NCBI RefSeq assembly: GCF_000429925.1
Contig: NZ_AUCU01000015.1
Location: 1-64,000 of the forward strand
Length of the DNA stretch: 64,000 bases
Origin: Desulfatirhabdium butyrativorans DSM 18734
GTDB lineage: Bacteria; Desulfobacterota; Desulfobacteria; Desulfobacterales; Desulfatirhabdiaceae
Direction: 5' to 3'
Part shown: positions 25,360 to 35,424 of the stretch, one piece after another
Layout: every line of letters starts with the position of its first letter
How positions within the stretch are numbered: the first letter of the stretch is position 1
Made by a program: the position numbers and the translations under genes
The notes under the pieces: generated by a model
The model's database searches: none
What the model was told of the DNA's origin: nothing
What the model saw: the letters and a program-made list of their open reading frames with translations, nothing else

Positions 25360-26490
25360 ATGTGTAGACTCTTTGCGATGAGCAGCGCAGAGCCGCTGTC
25401 TCCGATCGTCGCCCTCGAAGCCCTCGACGTGATGCGTGAAGGCCACGACGGATCGGGGGTCGGGCTGTTTCTGCGCGATCTGGGCGGCCCCTTCGAGGAA
25501 ATGAAGGATGCGCCCATTCTCTCCGGTATTTTCACGGAAAAAGGCTTGAAGCGACTCGATGCCTACATGATGAACATCGGCTTCATGACCAAATATAAGC
25601 TCTCCATCAAGGTTCCCAAAACGCCGCCGCCCGGGGTCCCCAAACGGGATGTCTACCTGGTGCGGGCCTACGAATATCCGGAAGAATGGGAAAACCTGAG
25701 CTTCGATCAGATCGCCGAAAGACTGGTGCGAATCCGGCTCGAGCTTCGCGCGATGGGTGAAGCCGAAAAGGACATGATCGTATTCTCCTTCTGGCCCGAT
25801 GTCATCATGATCAAGGAAATCGGAGAGCCTATCCAGATCGCCGAGCACCTCAAGCTCGACCGAAAAGAATTGAAGGCACGCATCCTGATGGCCCAGGGCA
25901 GGCAGAACACGAACTACGCCATCAACCTCTATGCCTGCCACCCCTTCTTTCTGCAGGGATACTCCACGATGACCAACGGAGAAAACACGGCCTTCGTTCC
26001 GATCCGGGAATTTCTGCAGTCGCGAAATTTTCCCGGCTATACGGGATATCAGTCGGATTCGGAAGTTTTCACCCATATCCTCCATTACACGATCACCCGG
26101 CTGGGTCTCGGCATCGAGGCATACAAACATGTCATCACGCCGCTCCGGGACGAAGACATTGCCCGACATCCCGACGGGCCGATGCTGCAGCAGATCAAAC
26201 ACGGATGCCGGAGGCTCATCATCGACGGTCCGAATTGCGTCATCGGAAGCCTGCCCGATCATTCCCTCTTCATGGTACAGGACCGCAAGAAACTACGCCC
26301 CGGTGTCGTCGGCGGCAAACCCGGATGTTTCGCCTTTTCATCGGAAATCTGCGGCTTGGATGCCGCCATCCCGGACCGGGACAAGAGCCGGGATTTCCAA
26401 CCCATGTATCTGGACACAGCCATTGTCGGCCCCGAGCGACAGGAGGTAACGATATGCCGTCAAACATCCCCATTGGTCCATCGACCCTGA
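25360..26490 (+). CDS. Glutamate synthase glutaminase domain (class II amidotransferase), stand-alone
   Basis: ATG 25360 has taaggagaag upstream and gives M-C-R-L-F, placing Cys2 as the N-terminal nucleophile after Met removal, as in class II glutamine amidotransferases. It has 376 residues. Internal features such as Q-G-R-Q-N-T-N-Y-A-I-N and a G-Y-Q-S-D-S-E segment suit the GltB amidotransferase domain of archaeal-type split glutamate synthases. It releases ammonia from glutamine for transfer to 2-oxoglutarate by the next gene's product. It overlaps the following gene by 37 bp, indicating coupled translation. The equivalent domain in the usual bacterial GltB is part of a ~1500-residue chain. 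Confidence 0.8.
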   Translation: MCRLFAMSSAEPLSPIVALEALDVMREGHDGSGVGLFLRDLGGPFEEMKDAPILSGIFTEKGLKRLDAYMMNIGFMTKYKLSIKVPKTPPPGVPKRDVYLVRAYEYPEEWENLSFDQIAERLVRIRLELRAMGEAEKDMIVFSFWPDVIMIKEIGEPIQIAEHLKLDRKELKARILMAQGRQNTNYAINLYACHPFFLQGYSTMTNGENTAFVPIREFLQSRNFPGYTGYQSDSEVFTHILHYTITRLGLGIEAYKHVITPLRDEDIARHPDGPMLQQIKHGCRRLIIDGPNCVIGSLPDHSLFMVQDRKKLRPGVVGGKPGCFAFSSEICGLDAAIPDRDKSRDFQPMYLDTAIVGPERQEVTICRQTSPLVHRP

Positions 26491-28088
26491 GCACCTTCGA
26501 TCTGCCCTGGCAGATCCTCTGGGACAAGGACCGCTGCACCCTCTGCGGCCAGTGCACGGCCGTATGCCCGGTCCATGCCATCGAGCTCGGGGTTTTTCGA
26601 AAACGAACGGTCGACCCTGCCTGGGGAAGCGGGTCAAAGCCGTCCACATCTTTTTCATTGTACTACGGCATCCGGCAGAAAACTGCGCCGGCGAATGCCT
26701 GCGTAGGATGCGCCATGTGCACTCTCGTGTGCCCGAACGATGCCATCCGTCCGCTTCGAGCCGAAGAAGATGACAAACTCCGGTTTCACCGAAATCAAGG
26801 CGGTCAGGCCCGCAACCGGGGCGGCAGGCGAAACGTTCCGGGGACCGTGCTCGATCGGATCAAGTTCATCCGGATTTCGATGCTCACCGACCCGGCTCTC
26901 GATGCCGGCCGTCACGAATTCGAGATCCGAACGCTGCTGGGCCGGGTGCTCGATCCGGAAGACAACCTCAAATTCCTGAACCAGAACGGATGGATTCCAC
27001 CGGTTCGGGAGATTTATCCCCTGGTGATCGGCAGCATGTCTTTCGGCGCCCTGTCCCCCACGATGTGGGAAGGGCTGCAGATGGGAGTGGCCTATCTGAA
27101 CGAACAGATGGGCATGCCGGTCCGCATGTGTACGGGGGAAGGCGGATGCCCGCCGAGGCTCTTGCGCTCCCGTTTCCTGAAATACGTCATCCTGCAGATT
27201 GCAAGCGGCTATTTCGGATGGGACGAGATCATCCATGCCCTGCCCCACATGAAGGAAGACCCCTGCGCCATCGAAATCAAATACGGCCAGGGCGCCAAGC
27301 CCGGCGACGGCGGGCTTCTCATGTGGTACAAGGTGAACAAGCTCATTGCAGCCATCCGGGGGGTTCCTCCCGGTGTGAGCCTGCCAAGCCCACCCACCCA
27401 TCAGACCCAGTATTCCATCGAAGAATCGGTGGCGAAGATGATCCAGTCCATGTACATGGCCTGGGGATTCCGGGTGCCCGTCTATCCGAAGATTTCGGCC
27501 ACATCGACGGCTCTGGCCGTTCTGAACAATCTGGTTCGAAATCCCTATGCCGGAGGTCTGGGAATCGACGGAGAAGACGGCGGAACGGGTGCCGCCTACA
27601 ACGTGTCGATGAACCACATGGGGCATCCCATCGCCAGCAACATCCGCGATGCCTACCTCACCCTGGTACAAAGCGGCAAACAAAACGAAATCCCACTGAT
27701 TGCAGGCGGCGGCATCGGCAAGAGCGGAAACCTTGCGGCCAATGCGGCTGCGCTCATCATGCTGGGGGCAAGCGCCGTTCAGGTCGGAAAATCCATCATG
27801 CAAGCGGCAGCCGGATGCCTCGGCAGCGAAACGGACCGGTGCAACATCTGCAATATCGGTCAGTGCCCCAAGGGAATCACCTCCCAGGACCCGAGACTCT
27901 ACCGTCGGCTCGATCCGGAAAAAGTGGCCGAGCGTCTGGTGGATGTCTATGTGAGCTTCGATACGGAACTGAAGAAAATCATTGCACCGCTCGGCCGCTC
28001 GACGGCGCTTCCCATCGGCATGTCGGATGCCCTGGGAATCGATGACCGGGATGTCGCGGAGCGGCTGCACATCCAATACGTCGTGTAG
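26454..28088 (+). CDS. Glutamate synthase FMN domain with N-terminal ferredoxin
   Basis: ATG 26454 lies behind aggaggtaacgat. It has 544 residues. Residues ~25-105 hold two [4Fe-4S] motifs (C-T-L-C-G-Q-C-T-A-V-C-P and C-V-G-C-A-M-C-T-L-V-C-P). Residues ~180-540 are the FMN-binding TIM barrel of glutamate synthase: I-G-S-M-S-F-G-A-L-S, G-E-D-G-G-T-G-A, G-G-G-I, and the cluster motif C-N-I-C-N-I-G-Q-C-P-K-G-I. It makes glutamate from 2-oxoglutarate and ammonia. The build matches archaeal-type GltB with an added ferredoxin domain. It lies between the amidotransferase and GXGXG/GltD-fusion genes, so the three supply one enzyme. Confidence 0.9.
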   Translation: MPSNIPIGPSTLSTFDLPWQILWDKDRCTLCGQCTAVCPVHAIELGVFRKRTVDPAWGSGSKPSTSFSLYYGIRQKTAPANACVGCAMCTLVCPNDAIRPLRAEEDDKLRFHRNQGGQARNRGGRRNVPGTVLDRIKFIRISMLTDPALDAGRHEFEIRTLLGRVLDPEDNLKFLNQNGWIPPVREIYPLVIGSMSFGALSPTMWEGLQMGVAYLNEQMGMPVRMCTGEGGCPPRLLRSRFLKYVILQIASGYFGWDEIIHALPHMKEDPCAIEIKYGQGAKPGDGGLLMWYKVNKLIAAIRGVPPGVSLPSPPTHQTQYSIEESVAKMIQSMYMAWGFRVPVYPKISATSTALAVLNNLVRNPYAGGLGIDGEDGGTGAAYNVSMNHMGHPIASNIRDAYLTLVQSGKQNEIPLIAGGGIGKSGNLAANAAALIMLGASAVQVGKSIMQAAAGCLGSETDRCNICNIGQCPKGITSQDPRLYRRLDPEKVAERLVDVYVSFDTELKKIIAPLGRSTALPIGMSDALGIDDRDVAERLHIQYVV

Positions 28089-28106
28089 GAAACAAAAGGG
28101 TTTGCC

Positions 28107-30437
28107 ATGAACGAACCGAAATGGACGGTCATTGAAGGGAAGGTGGACGGAAGGCGGATCTCCTCCCGGCTTCTCGAAGAAACCATTCAAAAAGCCGTTG
28201 CCGAAGGCCACCGCCACCTCGAAGTGCATGCCCTGGGGCATCACGGCATCGGCGGCAGGCTCTGGAAGGCCGGAAATCGCTCGGTGCATGTCCGGGTGTT
28301 GGGACCTTCCGGCCAGCGGCTGGGTTCCCTCGGGTTTCCGAACACCTTTATCGAAGTGATGGGGCCCGCATCCGACGATGTGGGCTGGTTGAATGCAGGT
28401 GCGCATATCGTGGTCCACGGCCATGCCACCAACGGGGTCGCCAACGGCATGGCTCAGGGCAGGATTTATATCGCCGGAAACATCGGCGCACGCGGCATGA
28501 CCATGACGAAGCACAACCCGCGGTTTTCCCCTCCCGAGCTCTGGGTGCTCGGATCGGTAGGGGACTATTTCGGGGAATTCATGGCGGGCGGCATTGCCGT
28601 CATCTGCGGCGTCGATCCTCAGGACCCGGAAAATGTCCTCGGATTTCGCCCGCTGGTGGGCATGGTGGGCGGGATGGTGTTCTTTCGGGGGCCTCATGCC
28701 GGATACAGCCAGGTCGATGCCCGGATGGAGACGATCGACGATGCACGCTGGGAATGGCTCACATCGCATCTGAAGGAATTTCTGGACGGCATCGGCAGAC
28801 CGGAACTTCTGGAGACATTGAGTCGGCGGGAAGAGTGGCGGCTTTTGGTCGCCCGCTCCCCTCAGGAGAAGGCGAGTTCGTTTCGAATGAGTGTTTCGCA
28901 GTTCCGGGCGGAAGTCTGGGACAAGGAACTTGGCAAGGGCGGATTGATCGGCGATCTCGTCGATTTCGATCGAAGCCCCATTCCCTTGATTCCGACGGGG
29001 GATCTACGCCGGTATGTCCCGGTGTGGGAAAACCGAAAGCACAAATCCCCCTGCGAAAACGCCTGCCCAAGCGGCATTCCGGTTCACGAACGCTGGCGTC
29101 TCATCCGAGAGGGAAAACTCGATGAGGCCGTGGATCTCGCCCTTCGCTATACACCGTTTCCGGCAAGCGTGTGCGGCTATCTCTGCCCCAATCTGTGCAT
29201 GCAGTCCTGCACCCGACAAAACGCCCTGATGCCGGCTGTGGATATCACCCTGCTCGGAAAGGCGAGTGTTGCGGCAAAAGCCCCCGACTTGCCCAAACTC
29301 TCCGGAAAGCGGGTGGCTGTCATCGGCGGCGGCGCCGGCGGCATATCGACGGCCTGGCAACTGCGGATGAACGGGCATGAAGCCGTCGTCTTCGACATGG
29401 CCGACGCACTTGGAGGAAAGCTTGCGACCGTCATTCCCAGAACCCGCGTGCCATCGGATGTGATCGAGGCGGAACTCGAACGGGCGAGATCCCTTCTTCC
29501 CCAGGTTCAGCTCGAAAAACGGCTCACCCGAGCGGACATGGCCGCCATCCGGGCGGAGTACGATGCCGTGGTGATCGCTACAGGCGCCCAAAAGCCCCGG
29601 ATGCTTCCGGTGCCCGGCGTGGAGCGGGCCTTCTCCGCCCTCGAATTCCTGAGACGGGCTGCCATGAACGACATCGATTGCGGGAAAAACGTCGTTGTCA
29701 TCGGCGCTGGGAATGTAGGCTGTGATGTCGCCACCGAAGCCAAACGGCTGGGCGCACAGCGCATCACCCTGATCGATGTTCAGGAGCCGGCCTCCTTTGG
29801 CAAGGAACGCCAGCACGCCCAGGCCGCAGGGGCTATTTTCCGATACCCCTGTTTCACCCAGGCCATCGAGGTCGATGCCGTCGTGTTGACGACCGGAGAG
29901 CGGATTCCGGCGGATATGGTCGTGATATCGATCGGGGACGTTCCCGATCTCGATTTTCTGCCGGAAGACGTCAAAACCGAACGCGGCTTCATCGTGACCG
30001 ACGCCGAGGGCCGAACGAGTGCGGCCGATATCTTCGCCATCGGAGATGTCGTTCGACCGGGGCTGCTGACGGACGCCATCGGCATGGGCCGAAAGGCGGC
30101 GCAGGCCATTCACCGGATGCTCGTCCGAATGCCCGAATGTCGGGATGAGCGATCGGTCATCGACAAGCGACGGGTCAGCCTCGAATACTTCGATCCGCGT
30201 ATCGAGCGCTTCGAGGATATCGATGCCTGCGGCAGTCAGTGCGCATCCTGCGGGGCCTGCCGGGATTGCGGGGTGTGCGTGGTCGTCTGCCCTCAGGCGG
30301 CCATCGAACGGGTCGAGTCGCTGACAGGGGGCTACGAATACCGATCGATCGACGATCGCTGCATCGGCTGCGGGTTCTGCGTGGGGGCCTGCCCCTGCGG
30401 CGTCTGGAATCTTGTGGAAAATTTCCGGATGGAATGA
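28107..30437 (+). CDS. Fusion: GXGXG (GltB C-terminal) + GltD oxidoreductase + ferredoxin
   Basis: This is a 776-residue protein. Residues ~1-240 are the right-handed beta-helix GXGXG domain (G-M-A-Q-G-R-I-Y-I-A-G-N-I-G, then F-F-R-G). Residues ~310-380 carry the GltD-type Cys cluster (C-E-N-A-C-P-S-G-I-P and C-G-Y-L-C-P-N-L-C). Next are FAD binding (V-I-G-G-G-A-G-G-I-S) and NAD(P)H binding (V-I-G-A-G-N-V-G-C-D). Residues ~710-770 are a 2x[4Fe-4S] ferredoxin (C-G-A-C-R-D-C-G-V-C and C-I-G-C-G-F-C-V-G-A-C-P). Thus one chain joins the substrate-tunnel domain to the electron-input subunit. It lies 18 bp after the FMN-domain gene. Confidence 0.88.
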   Translation: MNEPKWTVIEGKVDGRRISSRLLEETIQKAVAEGHRHLEVHALGHHGIGGRLWKAGNRSVHVRVLGPSGQRLGSLGFPNTFIEVMGPASDDVGWLNAGAHIVVHGHATNGVANGMAQGRIYIAGNIGARGMTMTKHNPRFSPPELWVLGSVGDYFGEFMAGGIAVICGVDPQDPENVLGFRPLVGMVGGMVFFRGPHAGYSQVDARMETIDDARWEWLTSHLKEFLDGIGRPELLETLSRREEWRLLVARSPQEKASSFRMSVSQFRAEVWDKELGKGGLIGDLVDFDRSPIPLIPTGDLRRYVPVWENRKHKSPCENACPSGIPVHERWRLIREGKLDEAVDLALRYTPFPASVCGYLCPNLCMQSCTRQNALMPAVDITLLGKASVAAKAPDLPKLSGKRVAVIGGGAGGISTAWQLRMNGHEAVVFDMADALGGKLATVIPRTRVPSDVIEAELERARSLLPQVQLEKRLTRADMAAIRAEYDAVVIATGAQKPRMLPVPGVERAFSALEFLRRAAMNDIDCGKNVVVIGAGNVGCDVATEAKRLGAQRITLIDVQEPASFGKERQHAQAAGAIFRYPCFTQAIEVDAVVLTTGERIPADMVVISIGDVPDLDFLPEDVKTERGFIVTDAEGRTSAADIFAIGDVVRPGLLTDAIGMGRKAAQAIHRMLVRMPECRDERSVIDKRRVSLEYFDPRIERFEDIDACGSQCASCGACRDCGVCVVVCPQAAIERVESLTGGYEYRSIDDRCIGCGFCVGACPCGVWNLVENFRME

Positions 30438-30449
30438 TAAAGGATAGGA

Positions 30450-31586
30450 ATGATGAAAGCCATTTTCGCCCTCGAAGACGGAAGGACCTTTCCCTGCAAG
30501 AGCTTCACCGGCCCCGGCGAAGCCTGGGGAGAAGCCGTATTCAACACCGGCATGACTGGATATCAGGAAGTGCTCACCGACCCGTCCTATCGGGGGCAGG
30601 TCGTCACCATGACCTATCCGCTGATCGGCAATTACGGCGTGAATCCGGAAGACGTCGAATCCGACCGGATTCAGGTGGCCGCCTTCGTCATCCGGGAATA
30701 TCAGCCCTGCTACAGCAATTGGCGGGCGACGCTCTCCCTGGCCGACTACCTGAAATCGCAGCAGGTCATGGGGATCGAGGACCTCGATACCCGCGCTCTC
30801 ACCCTGCACCTGCGGCAACGAGGGGCCATGCGGGCCTATATTTCGACGGAAGACCTGGATCCAGTACGCTGTGTGGAAAAGGCCCGCTCGACGCCAAGCA
30901 TGATCGGACAGAACCTTGTCCGGGTGGTGACGCCCGAGCGGCCCTTCCGGTGGGAAAACGGCAAGGCGCTCTTCGACGAAGCGCCGGAGGCGCTGCTGCG
31001 ATCGGACGGTTGGCGGCATCCCGAAAAAATGGCCGTCCTCGCCATGGACTGCGGGGCCAAGTACAACATCCTGCGCTGCCTCGAAGAATCCGGTTGCGAA
31101 GTCATCGTCGTGCCTTCCGATACCCCGGCATCGGTCATCCGAGAGATGAAACCCGACGGTATCTTTCTGTCGAACGGCCCTGGTGATCCCGAGCCGGTTC
31201 ACGACACCGTTCAAACGGTCCGGGAACTTCTCGGCTTCCGGCCCATGTTCGGCATCTGCCTCGGTATTCAAATGCTGGGCCTGGCCATGGGCGGCAGAAC
31301 CTCCAAACTCAAGTTCGGGCATCGGGGCGCCAACCAGCCGGTGAAAAACCTGCTGACCGGCCGGATTGAAATCACGTCCCAGAACCACGGATTCGTGGTC
31401 GATATCGACAGCCTCGATCCGAAATCCGTTGAAATCACCCATGTCAATCTGAACGACGGCACCCTCGAGGGTTTCCGGCATAAGCGTCTTCCGATCTTTG
31501 CCGTTCAGTACCATCCCGAGGCTTCTCCCGGGCCGCATGACGCCCGATATCTCTTCGACGATTTCGTCCGCTTGATGGACCGATAA
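30450..31586 (+). CDS. carA: Carbamoyl-phosphate synthase small subunit
   Basis: This 378-residue protein is the normal CarA length. The N-terminal domain has G-E-A-V-F-N-T-G-M-T-G-Y-Q-E. The C-terminal class I amidotransferase has F-L-S-N-G-P-G-D-P, nucleophile Cys in G-I-C-L-G-I-Q, and the His/Glu pair in Q-Y-H-P-E-A-S-P-G-P. It hydrolyses glutamine and feeds ammonia to CarB for arginine and pyrimidine synthesis. ATG 30450 follows ggataggaatg with a second ATG at 30453. It starts 12 bp after the glutamate synthase fusion gene, so nitrogen-assimilation and carbamoyl-phosphate genes probably share a transcript. Confidence 0.95.
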   Translation: MMKAIFALEDGRTFPCKSFTGPGEAWGEAVFNTGMTGYQEVLTDPSYRGQVVTMTYPLIGNYGVNPEDVESDRIQVAAFVIREYQPCYSNWRATLSLADYLKSQQVMGIEDLDTRALTLHLRQRGAMRAYISTEDLDPVRCVEKARSTPSMIGQNLVRVVTPERPFRWENGKALFDEAPEALLRSDGWRHPEKMAVLAMDCGAKYNILRCLEESGCEVIVVPSDTPASVIREMKPDGIFLSNGPGDPEPVHDTVQTVRELLGFRPMFGICLGIQMLGLAMGGRTSKLKFGHRGANQPVKNLLTGRIEITSQNHGFVVDIDSLDPKSVEITHVNLNDGTLEGFRHKRLPIFAVQYHPEASPGPHDARYLFDDFVRLMDR

Positions 31587-31610
31587 CCCAACAATCGAAA
31601 ACGATTCCCC

Positions 31611-34600
31611 ATGCCCAAACGAACGGACATCCATTCCATTCTGATCATCGGTGCAGGCCCCATCATCATCAGCCAGGCCTGCGAATTCGATTATTCGGGA
31701 ACCCAGGCCTGCAAGGCCCTCAGGGAAGAAGGCTACCGGGTGATTCTGGTCAACAGCAATCCGGCCACCATCATGACCGATCCGCAGATGGCCGATCGCA
31801 CCTATATCGAGCCCATCACGCCCGACATCGTCACCCGGATCATCGAGAAGGAGCGACCCGACGCTCTCCTGCCGACGCTGGGCGGCCAGACGGGCCTGAA
31901 CACGGCCGTTGCAGTCGCCGAAGCCGGGGTGCTGGAGCGCTTCGGGGTCGAAATGATCGGGGCGTCACTTCCCGCCATCAAAAAGGCGGAAGATCGAGAC
32001 CTGTTCCGCCAGGCCATGCAGCGGATCGGGCTGCGCATTCCCAAAAGCGGGATTGCCACAGACATGGATCTGTGCCGCGCCATCGCCCGGGAGATCGGTT
32101 TTCCGATCATCGTCCGGCCCAGCTTTACCCTGGGCGGAACCGGAGGCGGGGTAGCCTACAATCCGGAAGACCTGGAGACAATAGCCCGGGCTGGTCTGGA
32201 TGCAAGCCTCATCGGCCAGATCATGCTGGAGGAATCGGTTCTCGGGTGGAAGGAATTCGAGCTCGAAGTGATGCGGGATCACAAGGACAATGTCGTCATC
32301 ATCTGCTCCATCGAGAATATCGATCCCATGGGGGTGCATACGGGAGACAGCGTCACGGTGGCCCCCATCCAGACTCTTTCGGACAAGGAATACCAGCGGC
32401 TTCGGGATGGATCGATCGCCATCATGCGGGAAATCGGGGTGGATACGGGCGGATCGAACGTGCAGTTTGCCGTCAATCCCGAAAACGGGGATATCGTCGT
32501 GGTAGAAATGAACCCACGGGTGTCCAGAAGCTCGGCCCTGGCCTCCAAGGCGACCGGGTATCCGATCGCCAAGATTGCCGCCAAACTGGCCGTCGGCTAC
32601 ACCCTCGATGAAATCCCCAACGACATCACCGGCAGGACCATGGCCTCCTTCGAGCCGACCATCGACTACTGCGTGGTGAAGATTCCCCGTTTCACCTTCG
32701 AAAAATTTCCGGAAACGCCCGATTATCTCACGACGGCCATGAAATCCGTCGGCGAGACCATGTCGATCGGCCGTACCTTCAAGGAAGCCCTGCAGAAGGG
32801 GCTTCGCTCCCTCGAAATCGGCCGACACGGATTCGGTGCGGACGGAAAGGATGGAGCACCGACTCTGGCCGAAATCCGGCAAAAACTGGCCACCCCCAAT
32901 TCGGCAAGGCTCTTCTACCTGCATCATGCTCTGAAGCAGGGCATGAACCTTTCGGAGATCCATGAGCTGACGAAGATCGATCCGTGGTTTCTGCACCAGA
33001 TGCGGCAGATCGTCGAGATGGAAAACGAACTGGCCGCTCAGACGGGCCCGCTTTCGGAAGAACGGCTCTGGGAAGCCAAACGGAACGGGTTTTCCGACAT
33101 CCAGATCGCCTATCTCACCGGAACGGACGCCGAAGATGTCCGCCAGCGCCGAAAAGCGCTCGGCATCCAGCCGGCCTACAAGCTGGTCGACACCTGTGCG
33201 GCGGAGTTCGAGGCTGCTACTCCCTACTATTATTCGACCTACGAGCGGGAATCCGAGGCTCGGGTAAACCATTGGCGCAAGGTGATGATCCTGGGCGGCG
33301 GGCCCAATCGCATCGGGCAGGGCATCGAATTCGACTACTGCTGTGTGCATTCTTCGATGGCGCTCCGGGAGATGGGCATCGAAAGCATCATGGTGAACAG
33401 CAACCCGGAAACGGTGAGCACCGATTACGATACCTCCGACAAACTCTATTTCGAGCCGCTCACTTTCGAAGATGTCATGCACATCGTCGAGGCCGAGAAG
33501 CCCGAAGGGGTCATCGTGCAGTTCGGCGGCCAGACCCCGCTCAACCTGTCGGTGTCGCTGCACCGGGCGGGGGTTCCGATTCTCGGGACCCAGCCGGAAA
33601 GCATCGACATGGCCGAGGACCGAAAGCTGTTTCAGGCCATGCTGCAGCGGCTGGGGCTGCAACAGCCCGCCAATGGAACGGCGGAATCGGTGGAGGAAGC
33701 CCTGGTTGTGGCGGAGGCCATCGGTTATCCGGTCGTGGTGCGGCCTTCCTATGTGTTGGGCGGAAGGGCCATGAAAATCGTGTATGAACGCTCCGAACTC
33801 GAAGGGTTCACGAGGCTTGCCATTGCCGCATCCCCCGGACATCCGGTGCTGATCGATCATTTCCTGGAAGACGCCATCGAGATCGATGTCGATGCCATCT
33901 CTGACGGAAAAAGGACTGTCATCGGCGGGATCATGGAACATATCGAAGAGGCCGGAATCCATTCGGGGGATTCGGCCTGTGTGCTGCCGCCCTTCAGCCT
34001 GAAGCCGGCGATGATCGAGGAGATCACACGGGCCACCAAGGCCATGGCAAGGGAGCTTCGCGTCGTTGGGCTCATGAACGTCCAGTATGCCGTCAAGGCC
34101 GACCGGCTGTATGTGCTGGAGGTCAACCCCCGGGCTTCCCGGACGGTGCCGTTCGTGAGCAAGGCCACAGGCGTGCCGCTCGCCAAGCTCGCCACGCGGG
34201 TCATGATGGGGCAGTCGCTTGACGAGATCGGACTCACCACGGAAATCGTTCCCAAACACATTTCGGTCAAGGAAGCCGTTCTTCCTTTCAACCGCTTCCC
34301 GGATGTGGATACGCTTCTTGGCCCGGAGATGAAATCCACCGGCGAAGTGATGGGAATCGCCGATGAATTCGGCCTGGCCTTTGCGAAGGCACAGATCGGA
34401 TCGGGGCAGAAATTGCCCCTTGCGGGCAATGTGTTCATCAGTGTAAAGGATAGGGACAAACCGGCTGCGATCGACCTCGGACGGCACTTCGAACGGATGG
34501 GGTTCGGGATCGTGACGACCCACGGAACGGGAGAATGGTTCTCCAGACACGGCATCCCGAACCGGGTGGTGAACAAGGTATCCATGGGAAGACCCCATGT

Positions 34601-34832
34601 GGTCGATGCCATCAAAAACGGCGAAATTCAGCTTGTCGTCAACACCGGTTTCGGCAACCAGACCAAGCGGGACGGGTATTACCTCAGACGGGCCGCACTG
34701 AAATACGCCGTTCCCTACACCACGACCCTTGCCGGAGCCATCGCCATCGCAAAAGGCATTGAATCCCTGAAAACCAAGGCCATGGAAGTGACACCGCTGC
34801 AGGAATATTACAGGAAAGAGGTTGTCCGATAG
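31611..34832 (+). CDS. carB: Carbamoyl-phosphate synthase large subunit
   Basis: This is 1073 residues, the expected size. Two homologous ATP-grasp halves are visible: [10 protein letters not shown] with [12 protein letters not shown] in the first, and Q-F-G-G-Q-T-P-L-N with [11 protein letters not shown] in the second. Each is followed by an E-x-N-P-R-x-S-R segment. The C-terminal ~130 residues form the allosteric MGS-like domain (V-N-T-G-F-G-N-Q-T). It makes carbamoyl phosphate from bicarbonate, ammonia and 2 ATP. It follows carA after 24 bp. No defects were seen. Confidence 0.97.
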   Translation: MPKRTDIHSILIIGAGPIIISQACEFDYSGTQACKALREEGYRVILVNSNPATIMTDPQMADRTYIEPITPDIVTRIIEKERPDALLPTLGGQTGLNTAVAVAEAGVLERFGVEMIGASLPAIKKAEDRDLFRQAMQRIGLRIPKSGIATDMDLCRAIAREIGFPIIVRPSFTLGGTGGGVAYNPEDLETIARAGLDASLIGQIMLEESVLGWKEFELEVMRDHKDNVVIICSIENIDPMGVHTGDSVTVAPIQTLSDKEYQRLRDGSIAIMREIGVDTGGSNVQFAVNPENGDIVVVEMNPRVSRSSALASKATGYPIAKIAAKLAVGYTLDEIPNDITGRTMASFEPTIDYCVVKIPRFTFEKFPETPDYLTTAMKSVGETMSIGRTFKEALQKGLRSLEIGRHGFGADGKDGAPTLAEIRQKLATPNSARLFYLHHALKQGMNLSEIHELTKIDPWFLHQMRQIVEMENELAAQTGPLSEERLWEAKRNGFSDIQIAYLTGTDAEDVRQRRKALGIQPAYKLVDTCAAEFEAATPYYYSTYERESEARVNHWRKVMILGGGPNRIGQGIEFDYCCVHSSMALREMGIESIMVNSNPETVSTDYDTSDKLYFEPLTFEDVMHIVEAEKPEGVIVQFGGQTPLNLSVSLHRAGVPILGTQPESIDMAEDRKLFQAMLQRLGLQQPANGTAESVEEALVVAEAIGYPVVVRPSYVLGGRAMKIVYERSELEGFTRLAIAASPGHPVLIDHFLEDAIEIDVDAISDGKRTVIGGIMEHIEEAGIHSGDSACVLPPFSLKPAMIEEITRATKAMARELRVVGLMNVQYAVKADRLYVLEVNPRASRTVPFVSKATGVPLAKLATRVMMGQSLDEIGLTTEIVPKHISVKEAVLPFNRFPDVDTLLGPEMKSTGEVMGIADEFGLAFAKAQIGSGQKLPLAGNVFISVKDRDKPAAIDLGRHFERMGFGIVTTHGTGEWFSRHGIPNRVVNKVSMGRPHVVDAIKNGEIQLVVNTGFGNQTKRDGYYLRRAALKYAVPYTTTLAGAIAIAKGIESLKTKAMEVTPLQEYYRKEVVR

Positions 34833-34849
34833 ATCCTTGGAGGTTCCGG

Positions 34850-35094
34850 ATGCCGGAAATCTGCCGTTTCCTTGGTATCGTTGCATGTATTTCGATGAGC
34901 ATCAACCACCCCATTTTCATGTGATATACAACGAATATCGTGCATCCATCTCGATACAAACATTCAATATTCTTAGTGGATTCCTGCCCGCAAGGGTTCG
35001 TGGGCTTGTTACGGAATGGGCGGAAATCCATCGTGAAAAACTGTTGGCCATATGGGAAAATCAGAAATTTCACAAACTTCCTCCTCTGATATAG
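34850..35094 (+). pseudogene. DUF4160 gene with a 1-nt frameshift
   Basis: A strong ttggagg site 6 bp before ATG 34850 starts M-P-E-I-C-R-F-L-G-I-V, the classic DUF4160 N-terminus. The expected continuation, M-Y-F-D-E-H-Q-P-P-H-F-H-V, is found from 34885 in the other frame. The break is one missing base around 34882-34884. The rest of the domain (to 35094) is intact. The frame containing the C-terminal part could start inside carB at 34822, but this gives a scrambled first 20 residues. Either the gene is broken or there is an assembly indel. Confidence 0.75.
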
Positions 35095-35124
35095 AAAAAT
35101 CGATTGGGTTAGTTGGGGGGCATC

Positions 35125-35385
35125 ATGATCCAAATCCTTGAAGCTACATATATAGAGGGGTTTAAAATTGCTCTGATATTCAATACCGGCGAGAAAGGCG
35201 TTGTCGATCTAACAGATGTTGTACAAAAATATGATGCTGCAGCCCCTCTTCGGAACCCGAAAGAATTCGAGAAGTTCTATTTGGACGAGTGGCCAACCCT
35301 GGCATGGTCCTGCGGCTTTGATCTATCACCGGAAAGCCTGTATGAAAGAGCTACAGGCAAAAAGATTTCCTGGATAACAGAATAG
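35125..35385 (+). CDS. DUF2442 protein, partner of DUF4160
   Basis: This 86-residue protein starts at ATG 35125 with tgggggg seven bases upstream. The sequence has the DUF2442 pattern (G-E-K-G-V-V-D-L, F-x-x-F-Y-L-D-E-W-P-T-L-A-W, D-L-S-P-E-S-L-Y). DUF4160-DUF2442 pairs are widespread small two-gene cassettes, often called toxin-antitoxin-like, but the function is not settled. Here it sits 30 bp after the frameshifted DUF4160 gene, between carB and purF, and looks like an inserted cassette that has begun to decay. Confidence 0.8.
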   Translation: MIQILEATYIEGFKIALIFNTGEKGVVDLTDVVQKYDAAAPLRNPKEFEKFYLDEWPTLAWSCGFDLSPESLYERATGKKISWITE

Positions 35386-35424
35386 TACCTGTCTTTTCCC
35401 GGATACAATGAAAAACGAGTCTTT

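Noticed and set aside
26655-34886. Very long minus-strand frames opposite gltB, gltD fusion and carB
   Set aside because: They are antisense shadows of high-GC third-position coding; the plus strand encodes clearly recognised enzymes.
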